Assembly (NCBI GenBank): GCA_032717465.1 | Contig: CM064670.1 | Location: forward strand, 12,704,428 to 12,768,427 | DNA: 64,000 nt | Reading direction: 5' to 3' | Source of the DNA: Coenobita brevimanus | Taxonomy: Eukaryota > Arthropoda > Malacostraca > Decapoda > Coenobitidae | In this document: positions 47,277 to 61,410 of the stretch, in pieces | Position numbering within the stretch: the stretch's first letter is position 1 | How the letters are laid out: the number at the start of each line of letters is the position of its first letter | Program-made: the position numbers and the translations under genes | The notes under the pieces: model-generated | Seen by the model: only the letters and a program-made list of their open reading frames with translations | The model's database searches: none | What the model was told of the DNA's origin: nothing

Positions 47277-49578
47277 ATGTGGTTGTGTCTAGGAATGTAA
47301 TAGGAAGATTGTTGGATGTGAGAGTTCTGAGAGGGGAGGGTGGAGGTATGTCTGACCACTACCTGGTGGAGGGAAAGTTAAGAGTAGGTAAGAGATGGGT
47401 GAGAGCTAGGAGGGTTAGGTGTGGCAGGGAGGTTTTGAAAGTGAGTGAGTTGGATAAAAGAGAGAAAAAGATAGAGTATCAGGAGAAATTGAAAGATGAG
47501 TGGAACGCAGTGAAAGATCGGGAAAATGGCAGCGTGGAGGAGGAATGGCAGTTGTTTAAGAGTGCTGTGGTGGGGCATGCAGAAGAGGTGTGTGGTGTGA
47601 GACGTGTGGGTGGTGGTGTAAGAAAAGGAAGTGAATGGTGGTGCCAGGAAGTAAGTATGGCTGTGGCTGAGAAGAGGTGTGCATATGAAGTGTGGCTGCA
47701 GAGGAAGGATGAGATGTCGTATGAAAGGTATAAGGAAAAGAGGAATAGAGCGAGAAGGGCTGTGCGTGATGCTAAAGTGGCAGCAGATGAGAGGTGGGGT
47801 AGGTGGCTGACAGAGAATTTTCAACAGAATAAGAAAATGTTTTGGAAGGAGGTGAAAAGGGTGCGAAAGGGAGAGTCTGGGAAGGAAGAACGAGTAAAAG
47901 CAGAGGATGGAAGGATGTTAATTGAGATGGATGCAGTAAGGAAGAGATGGGCAGAGTATTTTGAAAGATTGTTAAATGTAGAGGAGGAAAGGGTGGCTGA
48001 GATTGTGGCGGATAGAAGGGTGCAAGGAATAAATGTGTTGGGAGAGTTTAATGATTCTTTGATCACGAAGGAGGAAGTGGAGAATGCAGTAATGGAGATG
48101 AAAACAGGGAAAGCTGCAGGTATGGATGGGTGTGCTGTGGAATGCCTGAAGGGTGGTGGAGTGACTATTGTTGACTGGTTAGTAAGATTGTTGAATGTGT
48201 GCTTTGAGAAAGGTATGGTGCCAATTGACTGGGCAAGTGCTTGTGTGGTACCGTTGTATAAAGGCAAGGGTGATAAGTATGAATGTACTAGCTTTAGGGG
48301 TATAAGTCTGTTGAGTGTTGTAGGTAAAGTGTATGGTAGAGTGTTAATTATGAGAGCTAGAGAGGGTACAGAGGGAGTGATTAGTGATGAGCAGTGTGGC
48401 TTTAGGAGAGGGAGGGGATGCGTTGATCAGGTGTTTGCTGTGAGACAAGTGTGTGAAAAGTATTTAGCGAAAGGCAAGGATGTGTTTTGGGCATTTATGG
48501 ATTTAGAGAAAGTGTATGATAGAATTGATAGGGAGGCTTTGTGGACTGTTTTAAGATTGTATGGACTTGATGGTAGGTTACTAAAAGGGGTGAAAAGTTT
48601 TTATATAAATAGTAGAGCATGTGTAAGAGTTGGAAATGCTGTGAGTGATTGGTTTCCCAAGAGAGTGAGGCTGCGACAGGGATGTGTGATGTCGCCTTGG
48701 TTGTTTAATATTTACATGGATGGTGTTGTAAGGGAAGTGAATGCAAGAGTTTTAGGTGGTCTGAGTCTAGTAAATGTTGATGGAGGAGAGTGGAATATGA
48801 AGCAGCTGCTGTTTGCAGATGATACTGCACTGGTGACTTATTCAGAGGAGAGATTGAGACAGTTGGTAGAGGAGATTGGAAGGGTGTGTGAAAGGAGGAA
48901 ATTGAAAGTAAATGAGAATAAGAGTAAAGTGATGAAGTGTACGAGGTTGGTAGATGGTAGGGGGATGAATATAGTTTTGAATGGTGAGTTGCTTGAGGAG
49001 GTAGATTGTTTTAAATATCTAGGGTCACATGTTACTGTGGATGGAAGAATAGATGCAGAAGTGAAGTTTAGAATAAATGAAGTAGGAAAGGTGCTGGGAG
49101 GAATGAAAAAAGTGTTTAAATGTCGTTCGCTTAGAATGGATGTAAAGAGAAGGCTGTATGAGGGTGTTGTGGTACCGACTGCATTATATGGGGCTGAAAC
49201 ATGGAATATGGGTGTAGCAGAGAGGAAAAGTTTGAATGTAATGGAGATGAGATGTCTGAGGAGTATGTGTGGAGTGACGCGTATGATCGAGTGCGAAATG
49301 ATGAAGTGCGAAGGAGAACTGGAGTTGTTCGGGAGATGGCTGGTAGAGCTGAGCAGAGGGTGTTGCAATGGTTTGGGCATGTGGATAGAATGGATAATGA
49401 GCGATTGGTGAAAAAGATAACTAGATCTGATGTGAGAGGTGTAAGACTGAGAGGGAGACCACGAATAGGATGGATGGACAGTGTGAAGAGAGCGCTGGAT
49501 GCAAGAGGGATGTCTGTTGAGCAAGGAAGAGTGGCTGTGTGTGACAGAAATAAATGGAGAGAAATTGTGAATGAATAA
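47277..49578 (+). pseudogene. RTE-like LINE ORF2 (RT), copy 2, one frameshift
   Basis: A frame entering from the jockey-like element stays open to 49411 and covers the end of the endonuclease and the complete RT ('FRGISLLSVVGKVYGRVL', 'QCGFRRGRGCVDQVF', 'LLFADDTALV'). Near 49286 one G present in copy 1 ('cgtatggatcg') is missing ('cgtatgatcg'), so the C-terminal part (49300-49578, 'GRPRIGWMDSVKRAL') is in another frame. It lacks the internal stops of copy 1 and so is younger or less decayed. Confidence 0.9.
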
Positions 49579-49904
49579 GTGATGACGCAGCCCTGAGGGG
49601 ATATTCTCCCGCATTTGGTCTGATCAGCTAGTCAGGTCAGGTGCAGGTAAGGGGATGGGTCTGTTATGATGTGGCAGGGGTAAACCAGTTCTGCTGTCGG
49701 GCCCTGCTGCGGATGTCACTGGTTGCATTGTGCAGTTGACCCTTGTGCGGTGTGATGCGGTGAGGATCTGTCCGTTCTCCCCTTTGGGGCTAAGATGCGA
49801 ATGAATGTGTTTGAATGGATGAGTAAATGGAGAGTGAGTCGTCCTGTCTCGGCTACCTCCCTTTCCTTGGGGGAAGCAGCCTAGGTATATAGATAGATAG
49901 ATAG
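47277..49904 (+). mobile_element. RTE-like LINE copy 2, 5'-truncated, perfect 10-bp TSD
   Basis: AAAATCTGCT occurs at 47267-47276 and 49905-49914, exactly flanking the element. Copy A of the host jockey-like LINE has the continuous sequence without insertion. The 5' end corresponds to position 23688 of copy 1, so about 0.8 kb is missing, including most of the endonuclease. The 3' end has the GATA tail. Confidence 0.95.
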
Positions 49905-49914
49905 AAAATCTGCT

Positions 49915-50500
49915 TCCAAGAGATTGGGTGTGCTAAGCCGACTCCGTTCCTTCTTTGCCCCTGCACAATTGTTGACTCTATACAGGGGTTTTATCCGCCC
50001 CTGTGTGGAGTACAACTCTCATGTGTGGGGAGGCTCCCCACATACAGCTCTTCTCAATAGGGTGGAGTCAAAGGCTTTTCGTCTCATTAACTCTCCCCCT
50101 CTTACTGACTCCCTTCAACCTCTGTCTCTCCGCCGCAATGTTGCATCTTTACCTCTTTTCTATCGCTACTTCAATGGTCACTGTTCCTCTGAACTGTCTG
50201 CATGCATTCCTCCACTTCTACGACGGGCGCGTAGCACCCGTCTAGCAGCAAACTCTGACCCCTTTTCTGTCCAACTCTCTAATGCAAGAGTTAACCGTTA
50301 CTCCCAGTCCTTCATTTATGCAACAGGCCAACTCTGGAACTGTCTCCCTCTGTCTGTATTTCCTGCTTCCTATGATCTCCAGTCTTTGAAACGCAGTGTG
50401 TCAAGGCATCTCGAAATGAATGGATCTTGAATTTGGCTCTCTCTTGTATTTTGTTTTTCTCTTGGAAGGATCAGTTTTGCGGGCTCATTGCCTTTGGTTC
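49915..50500 (+). pseudogene. Jockey-like LINE ORF2 C-terminal region, copy B
   Basis: The frame 49924-50430 ('MGVLSRLRSFFAPAQLLTLY', 'IRPCVEYNSHVWGG', 'LKRSVSRHLEMNGS') is the C-terminal end of ORF2 after the RTE insertion, followed by the 3' UTR and poly-A. The same protein is read in copy A at 37283-36777. Confidence 0.85.
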
Positions 50501-50525
50501 CTTCTTCCTCACAAAAAAAAAAAAA

Positions 50526-53500
50526 ACTGTCATACCCCCCACACTGTCGTACAACAAACTGCCATACGTGACAGTGACATACCCGACGCTGCCATGCCTG
50601 ACAATGCCACTTCACACAATGCCACTCCACACACTGCCATAACCTACACTTCCATAACCCACACTGCCATACCCCCACACTGCTACTCCACACACTACCA
50701 TATCCCACACAGCTATAACCCACACGGGCATACCCGACCCAGCCACTCCACACACTGCCATACTCTACACTGCCATACCCCACACATCCACTCCACACAC
50801 TGCCAATCCCACACATCCACTCCACACACTGCCAATCCCACACATCCACTCCACATACTGCCATACCCCTACACTGCCACTCCACACACTGCTATATCTC
50901 ACACTTCTACTCCACACACTTCAATACTCCACACTGCCGCTCCACACACTGCCATACCCCACACAACAATTCCACACACTGCGACTCCACAGACCGCCAT
51001 TCCACACACTACCATACTCCAGACTGCAACTGCACACACTGCCATACCCCACACTGCCACCCCATATGCTGCCATACTCCATACTGCCATTCCATACACT
51101 GCCATATCCCACACTGCCACTCCAAACGCTGTCAGACTCCGTAGTGCCATTCCATACACTGATATACCCCCCACAGCCACTCCATACACTGCCATACCCC
51201 ACACTGCCACTCCATACACTGCCATACCCCACACTGCCACTCCTTACACTGCCATACCCCACACTGCCACTCCTTACACTGCCATACCCAACGCCGCCAC
51301 TCCATACACTGCCACACCCCATACTGCCATTCCACACACTGCTCTACCCCACACTCCCATTTCCCACAGTGACACTCCACACACTGCCAATCCAACGCTG
51401 CCACTCCACTCACTGTCATACCCCACATTGCCATTCAACACTGCCACTCCACACACTGCCATACCCCACACTGCCACTCCTTACACTGCCATACCCAACG
51501 CCGCCACTCCATACACTGCCACACCCCATACTGCCATTCCACACACTGCTCTACCCCACACTCCCATTTCCCACAGTGACACTCCACACACTGCCAATCC
51601 AACGCTGCCACTCCACTCACTGTCATACCCCACATTGCCATTCAACACTGCCACTCCACACACTTCCATACCCTACACTGCCACTCCACTCACTGTCATA
51701 CTCCACACTGCCATACCCCACATACTGCTATACGTGACACTGCCATGACAGACGCTTCCATGCCCGGCAATGCCACTGCACACACTGCCATACCCCACAT
51801 TACCGCTCCACACATTGCCATACCCCACACTGCCACTCCACAGACTGCCACTCCACTCACTGCCATACCCCACACAGCCACTCCACTCACCGCCATACCC
51901 CACACAGCCACTCCACTCACTGCCATATCCCACACAGCCACTCTACACACAGCCATACCTCACACTGCCACTCCACACACGTCAATACTCCACACTGCCA
52001 CTCCTCACACTACCATACCCACCGTTGCAATTCCAAACACTGCAGTTCCACAGACCGCCATTCCACACGCTACCATACCCCAGACTCCAACTCCACACAC
52101 TGCCATACCCCACACTGCCACTCCATACACTGCCACACTCCATACTGCCATTGCACACACTGCTATACCCCACACTCCTATTCCCCACAGTGACAATCCA
52201 CACACTGCCATTCCAACTCTGCCATTCCACTCACTGTCATACCGTACATTGCCACTCAACACTCTGCCAATCCACACACTACCATTCCACACACTGCCAC
52301 TCCACACACTGCCATTCCACACACTATCATACCCCAGACTGCAACTCTACACGCTGCCATACCCCACACTGCCGTTCCTCACACTACCATACCCCACACT
52401 GCCACTCCATACACTGCCATACCGCACACTGCACTCCAAAAACTTCCATACCCCATACTGCCATTCCACACACTGCTATACCCCACACTCCCATTCCCCA
52501 CAGTGACACTCCACACACTGCCGTTCCAATCCTGCCATTCCACTCACTGTCATACCTCGCATTGCCACTCCACACACTACCACTCCACACACTACCATTC
52601 CACACACTGCCACTCCACACACTGCCATTCCACACACTGCCGTTCCACACACTGCATTTCCACACACTGCCAATCGACACACTGCAATTCCACACACTGC
52701 CACTCCACACACTGCCACTCCAAACATTGCCATCACCACACTGCCATTCCACACAATGCCATACCCCACACTTCCACTCCACACACTGCCACTCCACACA
52801 CTGCCATTCAGCACACTGCCACTCCACACACTGTCATTTCACACTGTCACTCAGTACACTGCCATACCCCCACACTGCCACTCCACACCCTGCCACTTCT
52901 CACACTGCCATTCCACACACTGCCATTCCACACTGCAGTTCCACACACTGCCATTCCACACACTGTAACTCCATTCGACACACTAACTCCACACAATGGC
53001 ACTCCACACACTGGCACTCTACACACCTCCACTCCATACACTGCCACTCCACACACTGCCATTGCACACACTGCCATTCCACACACTGCCATTCCACACA
53101 CTGCCTTACGACACACTGTCATTCCACACACTCCCATTTCACGCACTGCCATTCCACACACTGCCACTTCACACTCTGCCGTTCCACACACTGCCATTCC
53201 ACACATTGCCATTTCACGCACTGCCATTCCACACAGTGCGACTCCACACACTGCCACTCCACACTCAGCCATTCCACACACTGCCATTCCGCACAATGAT
53301 ACTCCACAAACTGCCACTCCACACTTTGCCATTCCAAACTCTGCCATTCCACACTGCCACTCCACACTCTGCCATTCCAAACACTGCCATTCCACACACT
53401 GCTTAGCCGCACACTGTCATTCCACACACTGCTATTCGGCACAATGACACTCCACACACTGCCATTCCACACACTGCCATTCCACACCCTATAATTCCAC

Positions 53501-56500
53501 ACACTGTCATTCCACACGCTGGCAATCTACACACTGCCATTCCACACACTGCCATTCCACACACTGCCACTCCACACACTACCATTCCACATACTGCCAC
53601 TCCACACACTGCCATACCTCACACTGCCATACCTCACACTGTCACTCCACACACTGCCATTCTACACACTGCCATTCTACACAATGCCATTCCTCACAAT
53701 GCCACTCCACCTGCCATCCCACATACTGCCATACCCAGCACTGCCACTCCACACACTGTCACTCCACACAGGGCAATTCCATACACTGCCACTCCACACA
53801 CTGCCATTCCACACACTGCCCTCCGCACACGACCATTCCACACACTGGCACTCCACACAGTGCCATTCCACGCACTGTCACTTCACACACTGTCATTCCA
53901 CACACTGCCACTCCACATTCTGCCATTCCACACCCTGCCTAGCCGCACACTGTCATTCCACACACTGCCATTCCGCACAATGACACTCCACACACTGCCA
54001 TTCCGCACAATGACACTCCACACACTGTCATTCCACACACTGCCACTCCACACACTGCCATTTCACACGCTGCCATTCCACACACTGCCAATCCACACAC
54101 TGCCATTCCGCACGCTGCCATTCCACACACTGTCACTCCACACACGGCCATTCCACACAATGCCACACCACCTTCCATTCCACATGCTGTCATACCCAGC
54201 ACTGCCGCTCCACACAGTCACTCCACACACGGCCATTCCACACACTGCCACTCCACCTACTGCCACTCCACCTACTGCCACTCCACACACTGCCATTCCA
54301 CACACTGTCAGTCCACACACTGCCATTCCACACATATTGCTATTGCGCACACTGCCACTCCACACATTGCCACTCCACACACTGCCACTCCACACACTGT
54401 CACTGCACACACTGCCATTCCACACACATTGATGTTGCGCATACTCCCACTCCACACATTGTCACTCAACACACTGCCACTCCACACACTGCCATACCCC
54501 CATTGCCATACCCAACACTGCCTTTCCACACACTGCTATTCCACACACTACCATTCCACACACTGCAGTTTCACACACTGCCATGCCATACTTTGCCATT
54601 CCACACACTGCCACTCCGCACACTGACACACCACACTCTGGCATACCTGACACTGCCATTCCACACACTGCCCTACCCCACACTGCCACTCCACACAGTG
54701 CCATACCCTGCACTGCCATTCCACATACCGCCATGCCCCACACTACCATTCCACACTGCTATACCCCACACTGCCACTCCACACACGTCAATACTCCACA
54801 TTGCCACTCCACACACGTCAATACTCCACATTGCCACTCCACACACGTCAATACCCCACACTGCAACTCCACAGACCGCCATTCCACACACTACCATATC
54901 CCAGGCTGCAACTCCACACATTGCCATACCCCACACTGCCACTCCATACACTGCCATACCCCACATTGCCGTTTTTCACCCTGTCATACCCCAAACTGCC
55001 ACTCCATAAACTTCCATACCCCATACTGCCATTCCACACACTGCTATACCCCACACTGCCACTCCACACACTGCCATACCATGCACTGCCATTCCACATA
55101 CCACCATACCCCACTCTACCTTTGCATACACGCTACCATACCCCACTGTGGCACGCCACACACTGCCATACCCCGCACTGCCATTGACATACCGCCATAC
55201 CCCATACTGCCATTCCACACACTGTTATACCCCACATTGCCATACCCTACACTGCTACTCCTCACACACTGTCATTCCACACATTGCCATTCCGCACACT
55301 GTCATACCCCATATTGCCATTCCACACACAGGCACTCTGCACACTCCCATTCCACACACTGCTATTCTACACTGCCGCTCCACATTGGCACTCCACACAC
55401 TGCCATTCCACACATTGCCATACCTCACACTGCCATACCCCACACTGCCATTCCACACACTGCCACTCCACACACGGCCATTCCACACACTGCTATACCC
55501 CACACTGCCATACCCCACACTGCCATACCCCACACTGCCATACCCCACACTGCCACTGCACATACACTACCATTCCACACACTGCCATACCTCACACTGC
55601 CATTCCACACACTGCCATTCCACACACATTGTCATACCACACACTGCAGTTCCTCACGATGCCATTCCACACGATGCTATTCCACACTCTGCCACTCCAC
55701 ACACTAACATTCCACTCACTGCCGTTCCACACACTGCCATTCCACTCACTGCCATTCCACTCACTGCTATACCCCACACTGCGATACCCCACAGTGCCAC
55801 TCCACACACACTGCCATTCCACACACCGCCATTCCACACACTGGCAATCCACACATTCCCACACCACACACTGTCATTTCACACACTGCAGTTCCACACG
55901 ATGCCATTCCACACACTGCCACTCCACACACTTATTCCACACACTGCCACTCCTCACAGTGCCACCCCACACAATAGCACTCCAATTTCTGCCACCCCAT
56001 ATAATGCCAGCCCACACTCTGCCACTCCACACACTGCCATTCCACACACTGTCATTCCACATTCTGCCATTCCACACGAAGCCATTCCACACACTGACAC
56101 TCCACACACTGCTATTCCACACAATGACACTCCACACGCTGCCATTCTATACACTGCCACTCCACATACTCCCATTCTACACACTGCCATTCCACTCACT
56201 GCTATTCCATACATTGCCACTGCATACTCTGCCACTCCACACACTGCCATGCCACACACACTGCTATTGCGCACATTGCAACTGCACACATTGCCACTCC
56301 ACACATTGCCATTCCACACTGTGCTGTACCGCACGTTGCCACTCAGCACACTCTCACTCCACACTCAGCCATTCCACACACTGCCATACCACACACTGCC
56401 ATTTCACACACTGCCACTCCACTCATTGCCACTGTACACACTGCCATTCCACACACTGCCATTCTACACACTGCTACTCCACACACTGCCACTTCATACA

Positions 56501-56636
56501 TTGCCACTCCACACACTGCCATTCCACACACTTCTATTCCACACACTGCCATTCCACACACTTCTATTCCACACACTGCCATTCCACTCACTGTTATTGC
56601 ACCCACTGCCATTCCACACTGCCACTCTACTCAGTG
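50526..56636 (+). repeat. 15-bp satellite, right part (6.1 kb)
   Basis: The same 15-bp satellite continues for over 400 units. Blocks dominated by CATACCCCACACTGC alternate with blocks of CATTCCACACACTGC and CACTCCACACACTGC, indicating local homogenisation. A 207-bp segment is duplicated in tandem (for example starts at 51291 and 51498). Confidence 0.97.
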
Positions 56637-57800
<1,164 letters not shown>

Positions 57801-57810
57801 TCCACCACAG

Positions 57811-57935
57811 CCAGCATCAGTTGTACGGAGTGGGGATTCGTTGAGAAGGACCTGGACTACCTGCACTGCACCTCCTTGACAAAGATCCCTCACTGTAAGC
57901 CTGGATGTGTGCCAGTCCTCACGAGGGATGAAATG
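57811..57935 (+). CDS. Exon 10: Cys-rich C-terminal tail
   Basis: 125 nt, phase 1 to 0. The acceptor follows a strong pyrimidine tract (CTCCTCCACCACAG); the donor is ATG|GTTAGT. It encodes 'ASISCTEWGFVEKDLDYLHC' (Ala split with the microexon), then 'IPHCKPGCVP' and 'LTRDEM'. The cysteine pattern suggests a disulphide-linked C-terminal tail after the VWD domain, as in vitellogenin-family proteins. An alternative acceptor upstream (CACAACAG, about 57780) would also stay in frame, adding about 10 residues. Confidence 0.8.
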
Positions 57936-58145
57936 GTTAGTAGTCTCTCTCTCTCTCTCTCTCTCTCTCTGGCCTTAAATAACAGGACCAAACAGCCTAG
58001 CCTCGGGTCCCAACACGTCTTGTGGGGCTGTAAAGTATGATGATGGTGATGATGATAATAATGATGATGAAGACGATTATAATGACGATGAAGATTATAA
58101 TGATGATGATGATGATGATGATGATTTACCTTTTCCCCTCCGCAG

Positions 58146-58247
58146 CTCAAGTACAAGTGCAAACCATCTTATATTGGTGGTGATGATTCACAGTGCCGCA
58201 CCGTCCCAATTCTCACGCACGTCACTACCTTCTGCACACCCTCGTAA
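58146..58247 (+). CDS. Exon 11: terminal coding exon with stop
   Basis: Acceptor CCCCTCCGCAG at 58145, phase 0. It encodes 33 residues, 'LKYKCKPSYIGGDDSQCR' to 'TTFCTPS', with stop TAA at 58245-58247. Three cysteines continue the Cys-rich tail. The intron before it (57936-58145) is only 210 bp and consists of CT and GAT repeats. The 12-bp AAGATTCGACCA-type array starts within about 30 nt of the stop, inside the presumed 3' UTR. Confidence 0.85.
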   Translation, partial: LKYKCKPSYIGGDDSQCRTVPILTHVTTFCTPS

Positions 58248-58264
58248 GATGACTCCAAAACTCC

Positions 58265-58530
58265 ACTGAGATTCGACCAAGATGCAGCCAAGATTCGACC
58301 AAGATTCAGCCAAGATTTAACTAAGATTCAGCCAAGATTTGACTAAGATTCAGCCAAGAGTTGACCAAGATTCAGCCAAGATTTCTCTAAGATTCAATCA
58401 AGATTCCAGTAAGATTCGACCAAGATTCCGCTGAAATTCGACCAAGATTCGACCAACTTTTAATTAAGTTTCAGCCAAGATTCCACTAAGATTTGACCAA
58501 GATTGAACCAAGATTCAACCAAGATTCCAC
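58265..58530 (+). repeat. 12-bp AAGATTCGACCA minisatellite in presumed 3' UTR
   Basis: Degenerate 12-bp units (AAGATTCGACCA, AAGATTCAGCCA, AAGATTTGACTA) starting just after the stop codon. Confidence 0.95.
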
Positions 58531-59855
58531 TTACTGATGACTGCTCATGTCTCCTATCTGCTCATGTCTCCTGTCTATCTCTTGATGTAGCCTGTCTGCC
58601 TGTTGATATCTCCTGTCTCTTGATGTCTCCAGTCTGTGTGTTAATGCATTCTGTATATTGATGACTTATCTGTTAATGTCCCCTGTTGATGTCTCCTGTC
58701 CCTTGATCTATCTGTTTGTTGATGCCTTCTATCTGGTTGGCTATGTCTTCTGTCTGTTGATGTCTCCACTTGATGTTTCGGGTCCCTTTTTATCTCGTGC
58801 TCATTGATGTCACCTTTCTCTTGACATCTCCTGTTTTTAGTTCTGTTTGCTGATGTCTCCTGTCTGCTGATGTTTCCTTTGTTGATGTTTCCTCTCCATT
58901 GATGTCCCCTATCTGTTGATTTCTGGTGATGGTCGTTTGTTGATATCCCCTGCAATGCCCTGTTTGGCTGCTGCTTTTCCCTGTGCGTTGATTTATGTTT
59001 GTTGATGTCACCTCTATCATCTGATGTCCCGTGTCTGTTGATGCCTCGTTGTTGACGCCTCCTCCCTGTTGATATCCCCTGACAGTTAATGTTTGTCTGT
59101 TGACGTTCACGGTCTGTTGATGTGTGTTTCTTGATGTCACCTCTTTGTTGATGTCTGTCTGTTGATGTCCTCAGTCTGTTGATGTCTTCTTGTTAATTTC
59201 TCTTGTTTAACGATGTCTCCTGCCTGTTGATATATCTGTTGATGCCCCCTCTCTGTTGATGTCTGTTGATTTTAGAGCATTGATGTCCCCTGGCTGTTGA
59301 TGTCCCCTGCCTGTTGAAATATCCTGTTTGTTGATGTCTCACTGTTGATGTTGGAGTATTGATGTCCCCTGGCTGTTGTTGTCTGTCTGCTGATGTTAGA
59401 GTATTGATATCTCCTGGCTGTTGATGTCCCCTGCTTGTTGAAGTTTCCTGTCTGTTGATGTCTGTCTGTTGATGTTAGAGTATTGATGTTCCTTGGCTGT
59501 TGATGTCCCCTGCCTGCTGAAATTTCCTGTTTGTTGATGTTTGAGTGTTGATGTTGGAGTACTGATGTCCTCTGACTGCTGTTGTCTGTCTGTTGATGTA
59601 AGAGTATTGATGTCTCCTGGCTGTTGATGTCCCCTGCTTGTTGAAGTTTCCTGTCTGTTGATAATAGAGTACTGATGTTCCCTGCCTGCTGAAGTTTCCT
59701 GTCTGTTGATGTCTCTCTGTTGATGTTAGGGTACTGATGTCCCCTGCCTGTTGATGTCCCCTGCCTGTTGAAGTTTCCTGTCTGTTGATGTCTGTTGATG
59801 CCTCACTGTATTCTGATGTCTCTAGTACTGTGTCCTGTAATGACGTCTTGTAATC
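58531..59855 (+). repeat. About 20-bp TTGATGTC minisatellite
   Basis: Degenerate units with core CTGTTGATGTC plus CCCTGCCTG, TCTCCTGTC or TTAGAGTA variants. Higher-order units of about 60-120 bp appear after 59330. Confidence 0.95.
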
Positions 59856-60845
59856 CATCTACTCACAGCCAATCATATGTGGAAGTTTTAGTGCTGAGAA
59901 AACTTTACGACTTTTGCCTTGTCTCATGTATTTCAATCTAATATATCCAAGGGAATGTTGTTATAGCATACAGGAGGGTCCACAAATTGCACCCCCCTGT
60001 GTCACTCAGCTGGCGTATTTTGTGTTTTGCGGGGACGGCTTACTGTCTTATACCTATGACCAGTGATTTTTTTGTAATGTAGACAACAAAGCTAAAAGCT
60101 CAGTCCCTAAATGCTGAATCGAATGAACGAATCTGCGATTTTTTCCCCTGATAAGTGAGATAGTTTTTTCTGCTGATGCTTAATGTTGCTTATGAGGTGT
60201 TTTTCAGATAATAGTTGATATGTTATTCTTCTGATGATTTTTTTTAACTGATTTTTTTTACGTTGTTTCTCCTATAGTTGTTTGATAATAGAGCAGGGTT
60301 TTTTTTTTTCTTTTTTTTTTGGCCAATAATTGAGCCGAGTGTTTTGTGTGTACTTTGATGTGTTTTTTTCTCTTGAAGTTTGATACGCGAGCTGGATTTC
60401 AAAAGTGCATTGATTTTTTTTTTTTTTTTTCTGATGACGGTTGTTGCTCAAGCTTCATTTTTCCTGATGAAGTTTAGTACCTGATCTGGGTTTTGTATGG
60501 TGTGATTGATTTTTTGAAAAGTTGTTTGATATCCAAACTGAATGTTATTTTTATTTCTTTTCTTGAATATCTGATGTTCAGTCCTGATGATTTTTGAAAC
60601 TGAGATTTTAAGGTTTTCAAGATGATGCTTGCTATGCTTGTTTTTCTGATGTCTGAAAGATGGCATTTTTTTTTTTTTTTTTTTTTCATACGCTTTCTCT
60701 AAAGATGTTTGAGACCCAAGATTTTTATTACATTTGATGCCCAGGCTTTACCATTTTGCCAGAATAAAAAATAATAGTTGCTGGTAATAAAACTCTTCCA
60801 TTACCCATATTAAAATTCATTTACCTTTTCGCTTCAGTGACGTCT
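59856..60845. other. T-rich degenerate sequence, no gene recognised
   Basis: Contains repeated 'ctgatg' plus T-run segments (60150-60700) that look like a decayed extension of the previous array, and a 'tgcggggacggct' piece shared with the 14685-15135 element. Confidence 0.5.
60763..60768 (+). promoter_or_regulatory. Possible polyadenylation signal AATAAA
   Basis: This is the first AATAAA I see after the stop codon, about 2.5 kb downstream and beyond two minisatellite arrays; a second lies near 60786. Such a long repetitive 3' UTR is possible, but a variant signal closer to the stop is equally possible. Low support. Confidence 0.2.
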
Positions 60846-60923
60846 GCTGTGTTTATTTCAGTCCCATAGACCTATTTTATCCATGGACCTATTTTACTCA
60901 TGGACATATTAACACCAAGGACT

Positions 60924-61410
60924 TTTTTTTTTTTTTTAAGGTAAACAGAGGAAAGACAAACAAAGAAATAATCCATACATCAGATGACAGGTGTCCTCTG
61001 TTCACCAAAAGTCTGTAACAGTTGGACTTGAACTGCTGCGAGTTGAAGTTTGGAGGGGGGAACTATTCTGGAGAAGCGAATTCCAAAGAGATGCAGTTTG
61101 GGGAGTATAAGAATTCTGATAAGCTCTGCAATATGGTAGTTTGACAGTGCAGTCATGAGCACTACCAGGTGCCCATGTAGCACAGATGAAGGTGTGGAGA
61201 GCTGGCACAATGGATATAACTTCGTCTGAGCATTTGCCATAAAAGCATCCGTAAACTAATGCAAGGGTGGCAACATCCCTCCTTACTCGTAGGGGAGGAA
61301 GTTCATTTCTAATGGGCAAGTGCACTGAGTGGTCCTGCCATCTGGTGGGAGTCCGTGAACTTCTCCCAGATACATGATTTGCATGTGTGAGGGTTACAGC
61401 TACCAATATT
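60924..61410 (-). mobile_element. LINE 3'-end fragment
   Basis: A T-run at 60925-60939 marks a poly-A tail on the minus strand. The minus frame (61406-61002) reads 'RNELPPLRVRRDVATLALVY' and 'LWNSLLQNSSPLQTS', the typical end of a jockey-type ORF2 (compare 'LSLRRNVASLPLFYRYFNGH' in copy B), but from a different family. Confidence 0.65.

Larger units (their letters stand above)
44828..50525 (+). mobile_element. Jockey-like LINE copy B, inserted in the satellite
   Basis: Starts at 44828 and ends with a poly-A at 50513-50526. ACTGCCATACCCCCC (44813-44827) and ACTGTCATACCCCCC (50526-50540) flank it, a 15-bp duplication with one mismatch, though the target is itself repetitive. Excluding the nested RTE (47277-49904) and the duplicated 10 bp it is about 3.1 kb: endonuclease, RT, C-terminal region, tail. 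No ORF1 is seen. Confidence 0.85.

Noticed and set aside
47240..49411. A 723-residue protein starting in the jockey-like LINE and continuing into the RTE-like LINE
   Set aside because: It is an accidental in-frame junction across the insertion point at 47276/47277, not a real fusion gene.
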